From Aureococcus anophagefferens (Eukaryota; Sar; Pelagophyceae; Pelagomonadales; Pelagomonadaceae): a stretch of 54,287 bases of DNA. The DNA lies in NCBI RefSeq assembly GCF_000186865.1, contig NW_008705562.1, positions 13,599 to 67,885 of the forward strand, given 5' to 3'. Below, in pieces: positions 12,737-22,498 of this stretch. The first letter of the stretch is position 1; each line of letters begins with the position of its first letter. A program made the translations under genes and the position numbers. Under the pieces are notes generated by a model. The model saw only the letters and a program-made list of their open reading frames with translations. It was not told the origin of the DNA and did no database searches.

Positions 12737-14742
12737 ATGGACGCGGCCTACCTCCAGTCGAGCGTCGGCGAGCCCCTCAAGGCGGCGCTGACGTCGCTCG
12801 TCGTCGTCCAGCCGCCCGACGCCATCGAGTACATCGGCAACTACCTCCTGGAGCACGTGAAGAAGGTCGAGGGCGAGGCGGCGCGCAAGGCGCGCTTCGA
12901 CTTCCTCGACGAGGCCGTCGCGGCCCAGGACGCGGCCCTCGCCGAGGCGGCGGCCGCCGAGGAGGCGCGGCTCAAGGCCCTGGGCCCCACGGACGACGAG
13001 GTCGCCCTCGACGCGAGCCTCCTCGAGGACGACGACGTCGAGGCGCTCTACGACCGCGCGCTCGCGGCCTGCGCGCGCGCGTCCGGCGCCCGCGCGTGCT
13101 ACGTCGGCGCCAAGGGCGCGACGGCGGCCGGGCGGCCCGTCGTCGCCTTCAGCCACGCGACGCCGGGCTGCGGCATGGCCGCGACGTGCCTCTTCGGCGC
13201 GACGCCGGAGACGGAGGAGGCCGACGAGGGCCTCACGCTCGACCTCTTCAAGCAGCGCGAGGAGTACGAGGCGGAGCTCGCCGCCGCCGACGAGGCGCTC
13301 GCCGCGGCCCAGGCGAACAGCGACGCGGCCCTCGCGGGCGGCGACGACGCGCCGGACCCGGCGGCGGCCGCCGCGGAGCTCGACGCGGCGGCCGCGGCCA
13401 AGGCGGGCCTCGCGCAGTACCCGGCGCGCGTCGCCGTGCCGAACGTCGCCCGCGAGCCCCGCGTCAAGTTCTTCGGCGTGCCCCTGCTCGGCTCCTACTG
13501 CGCCGTCGCCGTCCGCTACCGGAGCGGCCTCCACCCGGACGGCGTCGGCGAGCCGCTGCCCGAGCCCGAGCCCGCGGCCGAGGAGGCGGCGGCGGCCGAG
13601 GGCGCCAATGCGCCGGAGGAGCCGGCCCCGGCGGCCGAGGGCGACGAGGCGCCGCCGGCGGCCGAGGGCGACGACGCGCCGCCGGCCGACGGCGCCGAGC
13701 CCGCGGAGCCCGCGGAGCCCGAGGCGCCGCCGCCGCGCGCGCCCAAGGCCCAGGCCGTGCTCCTCCCCGTGGAGAAGGTGCTCTGCGTCCACACCATGGG
13801 CTCGTCGAAGGTGCTAAACGAGGCGGACATGGCCGCGGTCGCGGCCTGGGCGGCGAAGCTCGCCGCGGCGCACGAGCGCGCGGACGCGGCGCGCTGGGCC
13901 GCGTCCGCGATCCTGCGCGAGGACGCCCTCGAGGCCCAGGGCGCGCTCAAGACGGCGGCGACGACGGCCGAGGCCGAGGAGGAGACGAAGATGGAGGAGC
14001 TCCTCACCGCGCTCGAGGCCGACCCCAGGGCAGCAAAAGAGAGCGAAATTCCCAACTTCAAAGGCTCATATCTCGGCCGTTTTCCACTCGTTTCGGCTGA
14101 TTTTTGGACAAGCGATCATCTTTTGGAACGGTCTCGAAGCGCGGATGCTTTTTTCGGAACGCGCGCGCGCGAAACACTCACGTTGAAGCGACGTTGAATC
14201 ACCCTTTTGCTGCCCAGGCCGACCCGCCGGCCGACGCGGACAAGCCCGTCGAGGTCGCGAAGCTCCGCATCGCGTCCATGATGAACCTCGTGCGCATCTA
14301 CTTCCAGACGCTGGAGAAGATGGCCCAGGACCGCATCCCGCCGCCGGCCGCGGGCGTCGTCGTGCTCCAGGCCGCGCTCGCGCCGCTCGGCCTCGCGCCA
14401 TCGGCCTTCGCGGCGCTCGGCACGGGCCTGCCGGAGTGGCCCAAGGTCGCGGCGGCCCTCGGCGACAAGTTCGTCCCCGCCATCATGGCCGAGGCCGGCG
14501 TCGACTTCGCGGCCGCCGTCAAGGCCGACGCCGACGGCTCCGCGCCGCTTCCCGTCGACCTCGCCGCGCTCAAGGCGACGATCGACGAGCTCGACCTCGC
14601 GAGCCTCGGCGCCTACTACGGCGGCGACCTCCTCCTCCGCCTCGTCCAGTGGCTCAAGTCCCTCTTCGCCCTCTGGGACGTCGTCAAGGCCCAGGTCCAG
14701 GCCGCGGCCGACGCCGCCGCGGCCGAGGCCGAGGCCGCCTAA
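12737..14742 (+). CDS. DPY-30 motif protein resembling flagellar radial spoke protein 2, two exons
   Basis: Exons 12737-14017 and 14218-14742 give 601 residues. Residues about 5-45 match the DPY-30 dimerisation motif (YLQSSVGEPLKAALTSLVVV, then PPDAIEYIGNYLLEHVKK). Residues about 105-260 resemble a GAF-like domain interrupted by an Ala/Glu-rich insertion (ARACYVGAKGA, AFSHATPGCGMAATCLFG, GVPLLGSYCAVAVRYRSG). Acidic Pro/Ala-rich and helical regions follow. DPY-30 plus GAF is the architecture of radial spoke protein 2, which docks in the axonemal spoke stalk. The GAF assignment is moderate. A nucleoside-diphosphate-kinase-like or other DPY-30 axonemal protein remains possible. The intron is a clean introner. 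Confidence 0.7.
14018..14217 (+). mobile_element. Introner element, 192 bp plus 8-bp target duplication, intron of the RSP2-like gene
   Basis: The target duplication gccgaccc is exact at 14018-14025 and 14218-14225 and provides a GC donor. Element ends are cagggcagcaaaag (14026 onward) and cttttgctgcccag (to 14217), a near-perfect terminal inverted repeat. The internal sequence, including cggccgttttccactcgttt, is about 90 percent identical by eye to the copy at 11973-12164. Splicing gives ALE|ADPPADADKPVEVAKL. Confidence 0.93.
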
Positions 14743-15090
14743 GGGCACGCGCGACCCGCGCCCCCGCCCCCGCGACCGCGCGCCACGCCCTAAGCCCCCC
14801 CGCGACCGCGCCGCCCGCGGCGTGCTTCCGGGGTAACATAGCCCGCCAGCGGGATAGGGTAAACGCCGCTCCGGAATCATCGACCTCAAGGCCTACCTCA
14901 AGTTCTTGGGATCAGGACTCTGGGACGCCATGGCTAGGTTCTCGTGAGCGGTGCCAGCCTGACCGCGGTGCGGGCCTCCTCCGGTCCTACACGGTCGTCG
15001 TCGACCAGGAGCGCCTCGAGCGCGTCGAGACGGAGCAGTGGCGCCAGCTCCTTTTTGCGTTATGCTTCCATTCGATAGAAAACATGTAAC
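14743..15090. other. Intergenic stretch with a possible dynein-like coding remnant
   Basis: These 348 bp separate two genes in the same orientation. Near 14990-15089 one frame reads SYTVVVDQERLERVETEQW and then RQLLFALCFHSIENM before a stop. The LLFALCF-H block recalls the LLFGLCFFH motif near the C-terminus of dynein heavy chains, but the match is short and there is no surrounding gene. Confidence 0.3.
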
Positions 15091-17744
15091 ATGATGAGCA
15101 CGACGACGCGAAAGAGCGGGGGCGGTCGCAAGATCTCCCTCGCCTACGACGAGGAGGTCGTCGACGACCCGCAGCGGACGACGACCGACGCCGTGCTGCC
15201 CGAGGCCGGCGACAACTGCGCCATCGCCCGCGTCGCGCTCGCCGCGGGCCGCGCCGTGCGCGTCGCCGGCCGCTCGATCACGCTCCGGAGCCGCTGCCCC
15301 GAGGGCTGGCGCTTCGCCGTGCGCCGCGTGCCCGCGGGCGCGCCGCTCACCTCGTGGAGCCTGCCGTTCGGCGACGCCGTCCGCGACGTCGCCGCCGGCG
15401 ACGTGCTCTGCAACGAGGGCGCGCGCGAGGCGCTGCGGGGCCGCGGCATGGACCTGCCGCGCGCGAACTTCGCGGACCGGCTCGACGCGTACGCCGGCGG
15501 CGGCGGCCCCGCGGCGCCGGCGCCGCAGGTGCCGCTCGTCGACGACGGCGCGGCGTTCCGCGGCTACGCGCGCCCCGGCGGCGGCGTCGGCACGCGGAAC
15601 TGCCTCGCGGTCGTGCCCGTCTCCGCGGGCCTCGGCCCGCTCGCGCGGCGCGCGTGCGCGGCGCTCGCCGGCGACGTCGCGGGCCTCGCGAACGTCGACG
15701 GCGTCGTCGCGCTCGCGCACACGGAGGGCTCCGGGGGCAGCGGCGCCGCGGCGGCGCGCGGCGACGACGCGCGGCTCCTGCGGACGCTCGCGGGCTTCGC
15801 GTCGCACCCCAACGTCTTCGGCGTCGTCGTGCTCGGGACGCCGCTCTCTTCCCCGTTCTCCGCGGCGGCCGTGCTCGCCGCGGCGCCGCGGCCCGCGCCG
15901 CGGGCCCTCGCCTACGTCGTCGACGGCGACGCGGAGCGCGCCGTCGCGGACGTCGCCGCCGCGCTCCGGTCCTGGCTCCCCGCGGCGCAGGCCTGCGCGC
16001 GCTCGGTCCAGCCGGCGGCGACGTTGGCGGTCGCGCTCCAGTGCGGCGGCTCCGACGCGTTCTCCGGCGTGAGCGGGAACCCGTGCGTCGGCGACGCCGC
16101 GCGGCGCGTCGTCGAGCGCGGCGGCCGGTGCCTGCTCGCGGAGACGGACGAGCTCATGGGCGCGGAGGCCTACGTGCTCGCGCGCGTCCGCGACGGCGCC
16201 GTCCGCGACGCGTTCCTCGCGCTCGTCGACCGCTACCGCCGCTACCTCGCCGCGCACGGGCAGACGGCGGAGGCGAACCCGTCGGGCGGGAACAAGCAGC
16301 GCGGCCTCTACAACATCGCGCTCAAGTCGCTCGGCGCGGCGAAGAAGAAGCACGCGTCGCTGCGCCTCGAGGGCTGCGTCGAGTACGGCGCGCCCCTGCC
16401 CGCGCCGCGCGGCTACTACTTCATGGACTCGCCGGGCAACGACCTCGAGTCCGTCGCGGGCCAGGTCGCGGCGGGCTGCACGGTGATCCACTTCGTCACG
16501 GGCAACGGGTCCGTCACGAACTTCCCCTTCGCGCCGACGGTCAAGGTCGTGACGACGACGGCGCGCTACGCGCTGCTCGCCGGCGACATGGACTTTGACG
16601 CGGGCCGCTACCAGGCCGGCGCGCCCATGGCCGCGCTGGGCCGCGAGCTCTTCGAACTGACGCTCCGTGTCGCGTCGGGCGCGCGGACGCGCGGCGAGGC
16701 CGCGGGCCACAGCCAGCTGTCGATCTGGCGCGCGCCGTCGCAGCTGGCCTTCGACGCGACGACGCTGACGGCCCTCGCGGACCGCCACGGCGGGCCCGCC
16801 TTCACCGCCGCGGCCGCGGCGGCCCCGCCGCCGCCGCCGCGCGCGGCCGCGCGGCGCGTCGCGCTCGTGCTGCCGACGTCGGTCTGCGCCGGCGAGGTCG
16901 CGCGGGCCGTCGCCGCGCGGCTCGACGCCGAGGGGTCGCGCCACGTCGACGGCTTCGCGTCCCTGCCCCACACGGAGGGCTGCGGCGCGGGCCACGCGGG
17001 CGACGGGGGCCTGCTCTACGAGCGGCTCATCTTCGGGCACCTCCGGCACCCGCGCGTCGCCGCGGCCGCGCTGCTCGAGCACGGCTGCGAGAAGACGCAC
17101 AACGACTACGCGCGCGCGCGCCTCTCCGACGGCGAGCGCGCGCGCTACGGCTTCGCGTCCTGCCAGCTCGACGGCGGCAACGCGGGCGCCGAGGCCCGGG
17201 TCCGCGCGNNNNNNNNNNNNNNNNNNNNNNNNNNNNNNNNNNNNNNNNNNNNNNNNNNGTCGTCGCCGCCGCGCCCGGCGCGGCCGCGGCCGCGCTCGCC
17301 GCGGCGCTCGCGGCGCTCGCGGGCCCCGCGGCGGCGGCCGACGCGGCGCCGCGCGCGCTCGCGCGCGCCGCGCCGGCGCCGTCGCTCGCCTTCGGCCAGC
17401 GGCCGGCCCGCGCCGCGGCCGGCGTCTACGTCATGGACAGCCCCACGTCGTCCCTGGCCGAGATGACGGCCGCGCTCGTCGCGGCGCACGCCGACGTCGT
17501 CGTCTGCGTCGCGGCGACGCCGGACGGCATGCTCGCCGCGCACGGCCACGCGTTCGTGCCCGTGGTCCGCGCGGCCGCCGCGGGCGGCCCCGCCGCGGCC
17601 CACGCGGACGTCGTCTGCGACGACCCCGGCGCGGTCGACGCGCTCCTCGACGGCGTCGCGCGCGGCGACGACCCGCGCGCGCTCAAGGCGGCGGCCTTCG
17701 TGTCGTTCCAGGTCGCGCGCGGCGCCACGGGCGTGAGCGCGTAA
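15091..17744 (+). CDS. UxaA/GarD-family dehydratase-like protein with internal domain duplication, interrupted by an assembly gap
   Basis: The N-terminal about 100 residues resemble the SAF domain of altronate/galactarate dehydratases (LPFGDAVRDVAAGDVLCNEGA). The catalytic-type region follows (GGVGTRNCLAVVPVSAGLGP, LAHTEGSGG, VALQCGGSDAFSGVSGNPCVG, DETELMGAE-like EllGae block, GNKQRGLYNIALKSLG, YFMDSPGNDLESVAGQ). From about residue 585 a second copy starts (LVLPTSVCAGEVARAV, LPHTEGCGAGHAGDGG), later with VYVMDSPTSSLAEM, parallel to the first YFMDSPG block. About 860 residues are visible against about 500 for the usual enzyme. Fifty N at 17209-17258 interrupt it. The frame is 15091-based before the gap and 17259-based after it, so the missing length should be a multiple of three and not 50. 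The substrate is unknown. Confidence 0.75.
17209..17258. other. Assembly gap of 50 N
   Basis: A run of exactly 50 N inside the dehydratase-like gene. The coding frame on the two sides demands a true length divisible by three, so 50 is a placeholder. Confidence 0.98.
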
Positions 17745-17890
17745 CTGGTCCGCGGGCCCGGGAGCCCGGGGGCGACGCCGCGCGTCGAACATACATTAGT
17801 TGGGCGGGCGGCGCGGCGCCGCCGGGATCCGGGCCGGGCTAGAGGGCCGGGCGGCGCGGGTCCGAAGGGAGCGGTCCTCGAGCGCCGCGG

Positions 17891-19273
17891 TCAGCCGACG
17901 ATGAGGCTCGGGAGCGCGTCGGCGATGTCCCCGACGCGCGGCGCGGCGGCCTCGTCGGCCGCGGCGGGCGCCTTGGCGGGCCGCAGCGCGCGGCGCGTCG
18001 TGTTCGGCGTCTCGCCGTAGGCGCGGCGGCGCCCCGTCGGGCGCGCGTCCGCGGGGAGGAGGCCCGCGATCGCCGGCGCGTCGTCGTAGGTGAGCCGCAG
18101 GAACTTGCGGCCGCCGGAGGGGCTGTCGCCTACCAAGTGCGACGGGGTCGGATTTCCTCACATCTTCGGGCGAAATTCACGCGAAAAAACACTCCCGTCG
18201 CTCGACGCTGGCTGTCGCGGAGGAGCCCGAAGACGGGCGCCCCGCAGACGTCGGCGACGGTCGCGCGCCGCGCCGGGTCGATCTGGACGAGCTGCTCGAG
18301 GAGCGCGGCCATGGGCTCGGAGGGCGGGCCCGCGGCGGCGCCGAGCTTGACGCGCGCCGCCGCGCGGCGGACGCCGTCGAGGAACTTCTCCGGGTCGTTG
18401 AGCTCCTCGTAGGGCGGGCACCACGCGGCCTCGAAGGCCCGGTGGCCGAGGAGCAGCTCGACGAGCACGGCGCCGAGGCTCCAGGCGTCGGCCCCGCGCC
18501 CGCAGTAGGACTCGGCCGTCATGAGCTCCGGCGCGAAGAAGCCCGGCGACCCCACGAAGTCCGTGAGCCGCGGGTCGCCGGCGACGTCCGCGCAGAGCCC
18601 GAAATCGCAGAGCTTCACGACTCCCTCGGCGTCGCCCCACGTCGCCGGGTCGCCCACGACGAGCACGTTCTCGGGCTTGACGTCGCGGTGGGCGACCCCG
18701 GCGTTGTGGCAGTGGCGCAGCGCGAGCGCGAGGATGCGCATGACCGCGCAGACCGTGCCGTCGTCGCAGCCGCGCGGGTAGCCGTCGAGGAACGCGAAGA
18801 GGTCGCGGTCGCCGGCCTCCATGACCAGGTACACGTAGGTCGGCGAGTGGACGACGCCGTAGAGGCGGCAGACGCCCGCGTGGCGCAGGCGCTGCAGCGC
18901 CGCGACCTCGCGGTCCACGCGCGCGATGTTGCGTTTCGCCTTGAGCAGGGACGCGTGGCGCTCGACCCTCGCCTACGAAGCGCGTCGGCGACGATCGTTC
19001 GTCGTTTCCCCGGCCGAAAGCTCTCGAAAGTCGCCGCGGCCGCGGGACGCCGACCCTCGCCTTCTTGATCGCCTTCATCGCCAGGCGCTCGCCGGGCCGG
19101 GCCGCGGATCGCGCCTCCCAGACGCTCGCGAATTCGCCCTCGCCGATGACCTCGAGGACCTCGTAGGCGCCGATCTGCACGCGCCCGTCGCCGAGGGCCC
19201 GCTCGACGACGTTTGGGTCCTCGGGCGGCAGCGCCTTTTGCAGGGCCCACGTCGACGCCATGGTCGCCGCCAT
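17891..19273 (-). CDS. Ser/Thr protein kinase, three exons
   Basis: Exons 19273-19061, 18972-18219 and 18129-17891 join in frame to 401 residues. All kinase motifs are intact: Gly-rich loop IGEGEFASVWEA, AMKAIKKA lysine, EVAALQRLRH glutamate, HRDVKPENVLV, CDFGLCADV, GSPGFFAPELM, and DAWSLGAVLVELLLG. A C-terminal tail of about 100 residues is Ala/Pro/Arg-rich. The domain is of general CAMK/ULK-like appearance; I cannot name a subfamily. Short insertions, such as GDPATWGDAEG between the HRD and DFG motifs, are unusual. A second ATG (19261) is an alternative start. Confidence 0.85.
18130..18218 (-). mobile_element. Short introner-like intron (89 bp), second intron of the kinase gene
   Basis: Coding strand: donor copy gcgacagcc starts at 18218, and an identical 9 bp start the next exon at 18129. 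The intron ends ttggtag. It uses a GC donor. Splicing gives FGLLR|DSPSGGRKFLRL. The T-rich body (gtgttttttcgcgtg) stands out from the GC-rich exons. Confidence 0.85.
18973..19060 (-). mobile_element. Short introner-like intron (88 bp), first intron of the kinase gene
   Basis: Coding strand: donor copy gcgagggtcg starts at 19060, and the same 10 bp follow the acceptor cttcgtag from 18972. It uses a GC donor. Splicing gives MKAIKK|ARVERHASLLKAKR. The body holds a fragment that recalls the longer introner core (actttcgagagctttcggcc). Confidence 0.85.
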
Positions 19274-19452
19274 GTCGGACGAGGCGGCGACGATGTGGCT
19301 GACAGCTGGGGCTGCTTAGGATTGGGGAGTCATCTTGAAAAGTTTCGGCATCATATCGTATCCTCGCCGTCGTGGTCAACTTTGGCCCTCGATGTCATCG
19401 TTCAACCCGGCCGCATTGGCTGGCAGAGGAAGGCGGACGACGCGTCGGCCCG

Positions 19453-20324
19453 ATGGACGGCGCCTGGCGCCATCCCTACGGCCCCGGCGCCTACGCGCTG
19501 CCCGACGCGCGGCGCGAGGCACCGCCGCCGGAACGGCTGCCGCCGGAGCCCGAATTCATGACGCTGGCCTGCCCGGGGAACGCGACGGGGGGCAGCCCGG
19601 TCCAGCGTCCGGCATCGAGGCGCCCGCGGAGCCTCCGGAGCCTCCGCGGGCGCCGCTTCCCGACGTCGACGGGCGGCGTCGGCGCCTCGGCGCCCGCGTC
19701 GTCCGGCGCCTCCGGGGGATCGCGACCGCCGCGCGCGCGCAGGCCACGTCATCGTCCAGGCGTCGGACGGCCAGCAGCTCCGGGTCATCGTGCCCGACGG
19801 CGTCCGCCCGGGCATGGAGTTCCGCGTGCCCGTGCCGCCGCCGCTGCCGCCGCCGCGCCCGCCGTCGCCGCCGCGGCCGGCCTACGGCGGCTACATCTAC
19901 GACACGATCCCGCCGTCCTCGCGCTACATGTTCCCGCCGCCGCACTACGACGACTACTACGGCCACTACCACCACGCCGCGCCGCGCCACGCGCGGTGTG
20001 GATTCAATATTTGTCGCGCGTCGAACGCGTCGCGCACGGCGCGCGCCGAAGTCGGGCCGGAGACGCGGAATCCGCGCAGGCCACGCGCCGTACCCGCCGC
20101 GCTACTACGCGGACGACGGCCCGCCGCGCTACGAGCCGTACCCGCCGCGGTGCGCCCCCGCCCCCGCCCCCGCCGCCGCCGCCGGCCACGACGCGGCGCG
20201 CAGGTACGGCTACGCCGGCGACGCCTACGGCGCCTACGACCGGCCGCCGCCGGAGCTCTACGCCGCGCGGCCGCGGCCCGGCGGCGGCCACCACGCCCGC
20301 GGCTCCGGCCCCATGGTGATCTGA
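19453..20324 (+). CDS. Small Pro/Tyr/Gly-rich protein with a VIVPDGVRPGMEFRVPVP motif, three exons
   Basis: Exons 19453-19594, 19743-19985 and 20080-20324 give 209 residues. The central segment HVIVQASDGQQLRVIVPDGV with RPGMEFRVPVPPP resembles a short beta-structured repeat often found in stramenopile proteins (V-x-VP-x-G-x-x-PG-x-x-F-x-V). The rest is low complexity, rich in Pro, Tyr, Gly and Arg (YADDGPPRYEPYPPR, GYAGDAYGAYDRPPPELY). Function is unknown; disordered Pro/Tyr-rich tails often mediate binding or condensation. The intron structure is better supported than any function. Confidence 0.65.
19595..19742 (+). mobile_element. Introner-like intron (148 bp)
   Basis: Donor copy gcccggtc (19595-19602) and downstream copy gccacgtc (19743-19750) match in 6 of 8 bases, with a GC donor and cgcgcgcag acceptor. 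Frame is kept (S|HVIVQASDGQQ). The body is GC-rich and shows no clear family core. Confidence 0.55.
19986..20079 (+). mobile_element. Short introner-like intron (94 bp) with exact 8-bp target duplication
   Basis: gccacgcg is present at 19986-19993 and again at 20080-20087, directly after the acceptor ccgcgcag. It uses a GC donor. Splicing gives HHAAPR|HAPYPPRYYADD, continuing the Pro/Tyr-rich sequence. The AT-richer start (gtgtggattcaatatttg) is typical of the less eroded copies. Confidence 0.8.
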
Positions 20325-20622
20325 GCGCGACGGCACTTTCTGTTTTGATCTGATTGTATGTTTTTAAACGGGATTTTTTGTTTCTCGCGCCCGCGTCGAC
20401 CCGCCGGACCCGGGCGCGCGCCGCCCGACGCCCCCCGGCGGCGGGCACGGTCGCTGAGGCACCATCGCCCGGGCGACGCCCGGCGTGCGCGCCGCGGCCC
20501 TTCGCCCTCGGTCAGGCGAGGGACGCTCGGGAGCTCTCGGAGTTGGAGCTTCCGGATGGGGGAAACTTCAGGTGCAACGAGGTGCAACGTCGTCACGGGT
20601 TGGGCTGCCCGGCGAGCCTCTT

Positions 20623-21585
20623 ATGGGAGGACGCAAGAAGGTAGGGAAGGGCCGTCCCGCGCGGACGCCGCCCGCGCCGCCGCCGCCACCGACGGCAAAG
20701 GGCCGTCCCGCGCGGACGCCGCCCGCGCCGCCGCCGCCACCGACGGCAAAGGGCCGCGCCGCGCGGACGCCACCCGCGCCGCCGCCGCCGCCGCCGTCGT
20801 CCGGCGCGGCCCGCGCGGCGGCGCTCCTGGCGCACTACCCCGAGGACGAGCGGCGCTTCCTCGAGACCATCGCCTACGCCCTGCCGGCGGCGGCCTCCGG
20901 CCGGGCCGCCCGCGAGGCGGCGGCGGCCCACGCGCGGCGCTGCCTCGAGCGCTTCCAGTGCTGCGTGTTCCACGACGCGCTCGCCGAACGCGACGTCGCC
21001 GCGCTGCTCGGCGAGTGCGCGGCCCACGAGAAGGTGTCGGCCATCGGCGAGCGGGAGGCGGCGAAGCGGTCCGGCACGCGCCTCTTCAACTGCCCCTGCC
21101 AGCGGGGCCCGTCGTGCGCGTTCGACGGCTGGCGGTCCGACGTCGCGCGGGCCGTCGTGGCCGCGGCGGCGCCGTGGCGCGACGTCGTCGCGGCGCTCGG
21201 CTTCGGCCACGTCGCGCGCGTCGAGGTCGTCACGTCCCACGCCGGGTGCCGCCACCAGGGCTGGCACGTCGACGGCGCGCGCGGCGTCACGGCGCTCTTC
21301 GCGCTCGTCGACGTCGACGCGCGGCGCGGCCCGACGGAGCTCGACTTCGCCGCGCCCTTCGGCGACGTCGCGACGGGCGCCAAGGTCAAGGGCGGCGTGC
21401 CCGGCGCGCCCAAACGGGTCTTCGCGGGCGCGCTGCCCCGGGGGTCGCTCCTGCTCTTCAACGCGAACGTGTCCCACCGCGGCACGGCGAACCTGAGCCG
21501 GGGCGACCGCCCCGTGCTCGTCCTCGACTGCTCCCCGCCCTGCGGCGCGTCCGACGCGGGGTTCCTCGGCGCGGGCGCGTCTTAG
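20623..21585 (+). CDS. Fe(II)/2-oxoglutarate dioxygenase-like (PhyH-type) protein with Pro-rich tandem repeat
   Basis: From the ATG at 20623 the protein has 320 residues. The N-terminus carries three copies of a 17-residue Pro-rich repeat (GRPARTPPAPPPPPTAK), encoded by 51-bp direct repeats at about 20648-20800. The C-terminal domain has the dioxygenase facial triad pattern: HQGWHVDG (H-x-D) and SHRGTANLSRGDRPVLVLD (second His and the 2OG-binding Arg). The NCPCQRGPSC segment adds several cysteines. The substrate is unknown. Longer in-frame starts exist back to 20485, but the sequence upstream of 20623 looks non-coding. The stop codon overlaps that of the convergent gene at 21582. Confidence 0.7.
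   Translation: MGGRKKVGKGRPARTPPAPPPPPTAKGRPARTPPAPPPPPTAKGRAARTPPAPPPPPPSSGAARAAALLAHYPEDERRFLETIAYALPAAASGRAAREAAAAHARRCLERFQCCVFHDALAERDVAALLGECAAHEKVSAIGEREAAKRSGTRLFNCPCQRGPSCAFDGWRSDVARAVVAAAAPWRDVVAALGFGHVARVEVVTSHAGCRHQGWHVDGARGVTALFALVDVDARRGPTELDFAAPFGDVATGAKVKGGVPGAPKRVFAGALPRGSLLLFNANVSHRGTANLSRGDRPVLVLDCSPPCGASDAGFLGAGAS
20648..20800 (+). repeat. 51-bp tandem repeat, three copies, coding
   Basis: Three direct copies of a 51-bp unit, each encoding the 17-residue Pro-rich repeat. The first two copies are almost identical and the third has diverged slightly. Confidence 0.9.
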
Positions 21586-22397
21586 GACTGGTGGTGGACC
21601 GTGCAGTCCGCGCGGCACCGCTTCGCGTCCCGCACGGAGGCGACGACGTCGCCGTCGGCCGTGAAGAGGGCCTGCATGTCGCCGATGACGCCCATGAGCG
21701 AGCTCAGGTCCGTCCAGTAGTCGGAGCCGACGCCGTTGCGGAGGCACGAGTCCACGTCGCGCTTCTCGGCCTCGATGGCGCAGATGCACGTCGCGCCGCA
21801 GTCGTCGTCCCAGGACTCGAAGGTGCAGGGCGAGCCCATGCACGACGCCTTGACGTCGCCGTCGGACGTCGCCGACGCGTTCAGCGCGGACGCCGACGCG
21901 TCCGCGCCGCCGGACGCCGCGAGCCGGCGGCCCTCGTCTAAACTCACGGACCCGTGGGACGTGCCGTAGGACGTCGAGTAGAGCGTCCCGTCGTCCATGG
22001 CGTCGCAGATGAGCCGCGTCGCCTCGTCGTCGTCGCCGTCGACGACGGCCATGACCGCGCGGCGGAACGCGACGGACTCGAGCAGGATGCCCGTCGTCCA
22101 CGAGAGCTTGAACTTCACCGTGCGGTCCCGGTAGATCTTGCAGCCGCAGGCCGCCGTGTCCGTCGAGAGGACGTCGCAGGACGCGGACCCGCAGTACGCG
22201 AAGGTCTGCTTGTGGCAGATGAGCTCCTTGGAGATGCCTTTGTCGATCAGGAGCTTGGCGACTTTCGCCTTGTCCGCGACCTCCAGGGCCTCGAGGGCGA
22301 CGGGGGAACCCCGGTCCGACGGGAGCGTCGACGCGAGGAGCAACGCGGCGCAGACGACGGCCGCGACCAGGGCCGCGGCCCGGGCTGCGGCGCCCAT
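21582..22397 (-). CDS. Secreted or membrane-anchored Cys-rich protein of unknown function
   Basis: From the ATG at 22397 the protein has 271 residues. It begins with a signal peptide or N-terminal anchor (ARAAALVAAVVCAALLLAS). The remainder holds about 14 cysteines in pairs (YCGSASCDV, ACGCKIY, CMGSPCTF, DDCGATCICAIEAE, KRCRADC), which suggests disulfide bonding in the secretory pathway. Codon use is less biased to Ala/Arg than its neighbours. I recognise no family. An upstream ATG (22484) would put 29 hydrophilic residues before the signal, so 22397 is preferred. Confidence 0.7.
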   Translation of the reverse strand: MGAAARAAALVAAVVCAALLLASTLPSDRGSPVALEALEVADKAKVAKLLIDKGISKELICHKQTFAYCGSASCDVLSTDTAACGCKIYRDRTVKFKLSWTTGILLESVAFRRAVMAVVDGDDDEATRLICDAMDDGTLYSTSYGTSHGSVSLDEGRRLAASGGADASASALNASATSDGDVKASCMGSPCTFESWDDDCGATCICAIEAEKRDVDSCLRNGVGSDYWTDLSSLMGVIGDMQALFTADGDVVASVRDAKRCRADCTVHHQS

Positions 22398-22498
22398 GCT
22401 GCCGTGGGGATCACTTAAGTCCCTGGATACTTTGAGTGCAACTTGCTGTTCGCGCAAAGCCCGTCCGTCTGGCTCACTTCTCATCGCCCGCTCGGAGC

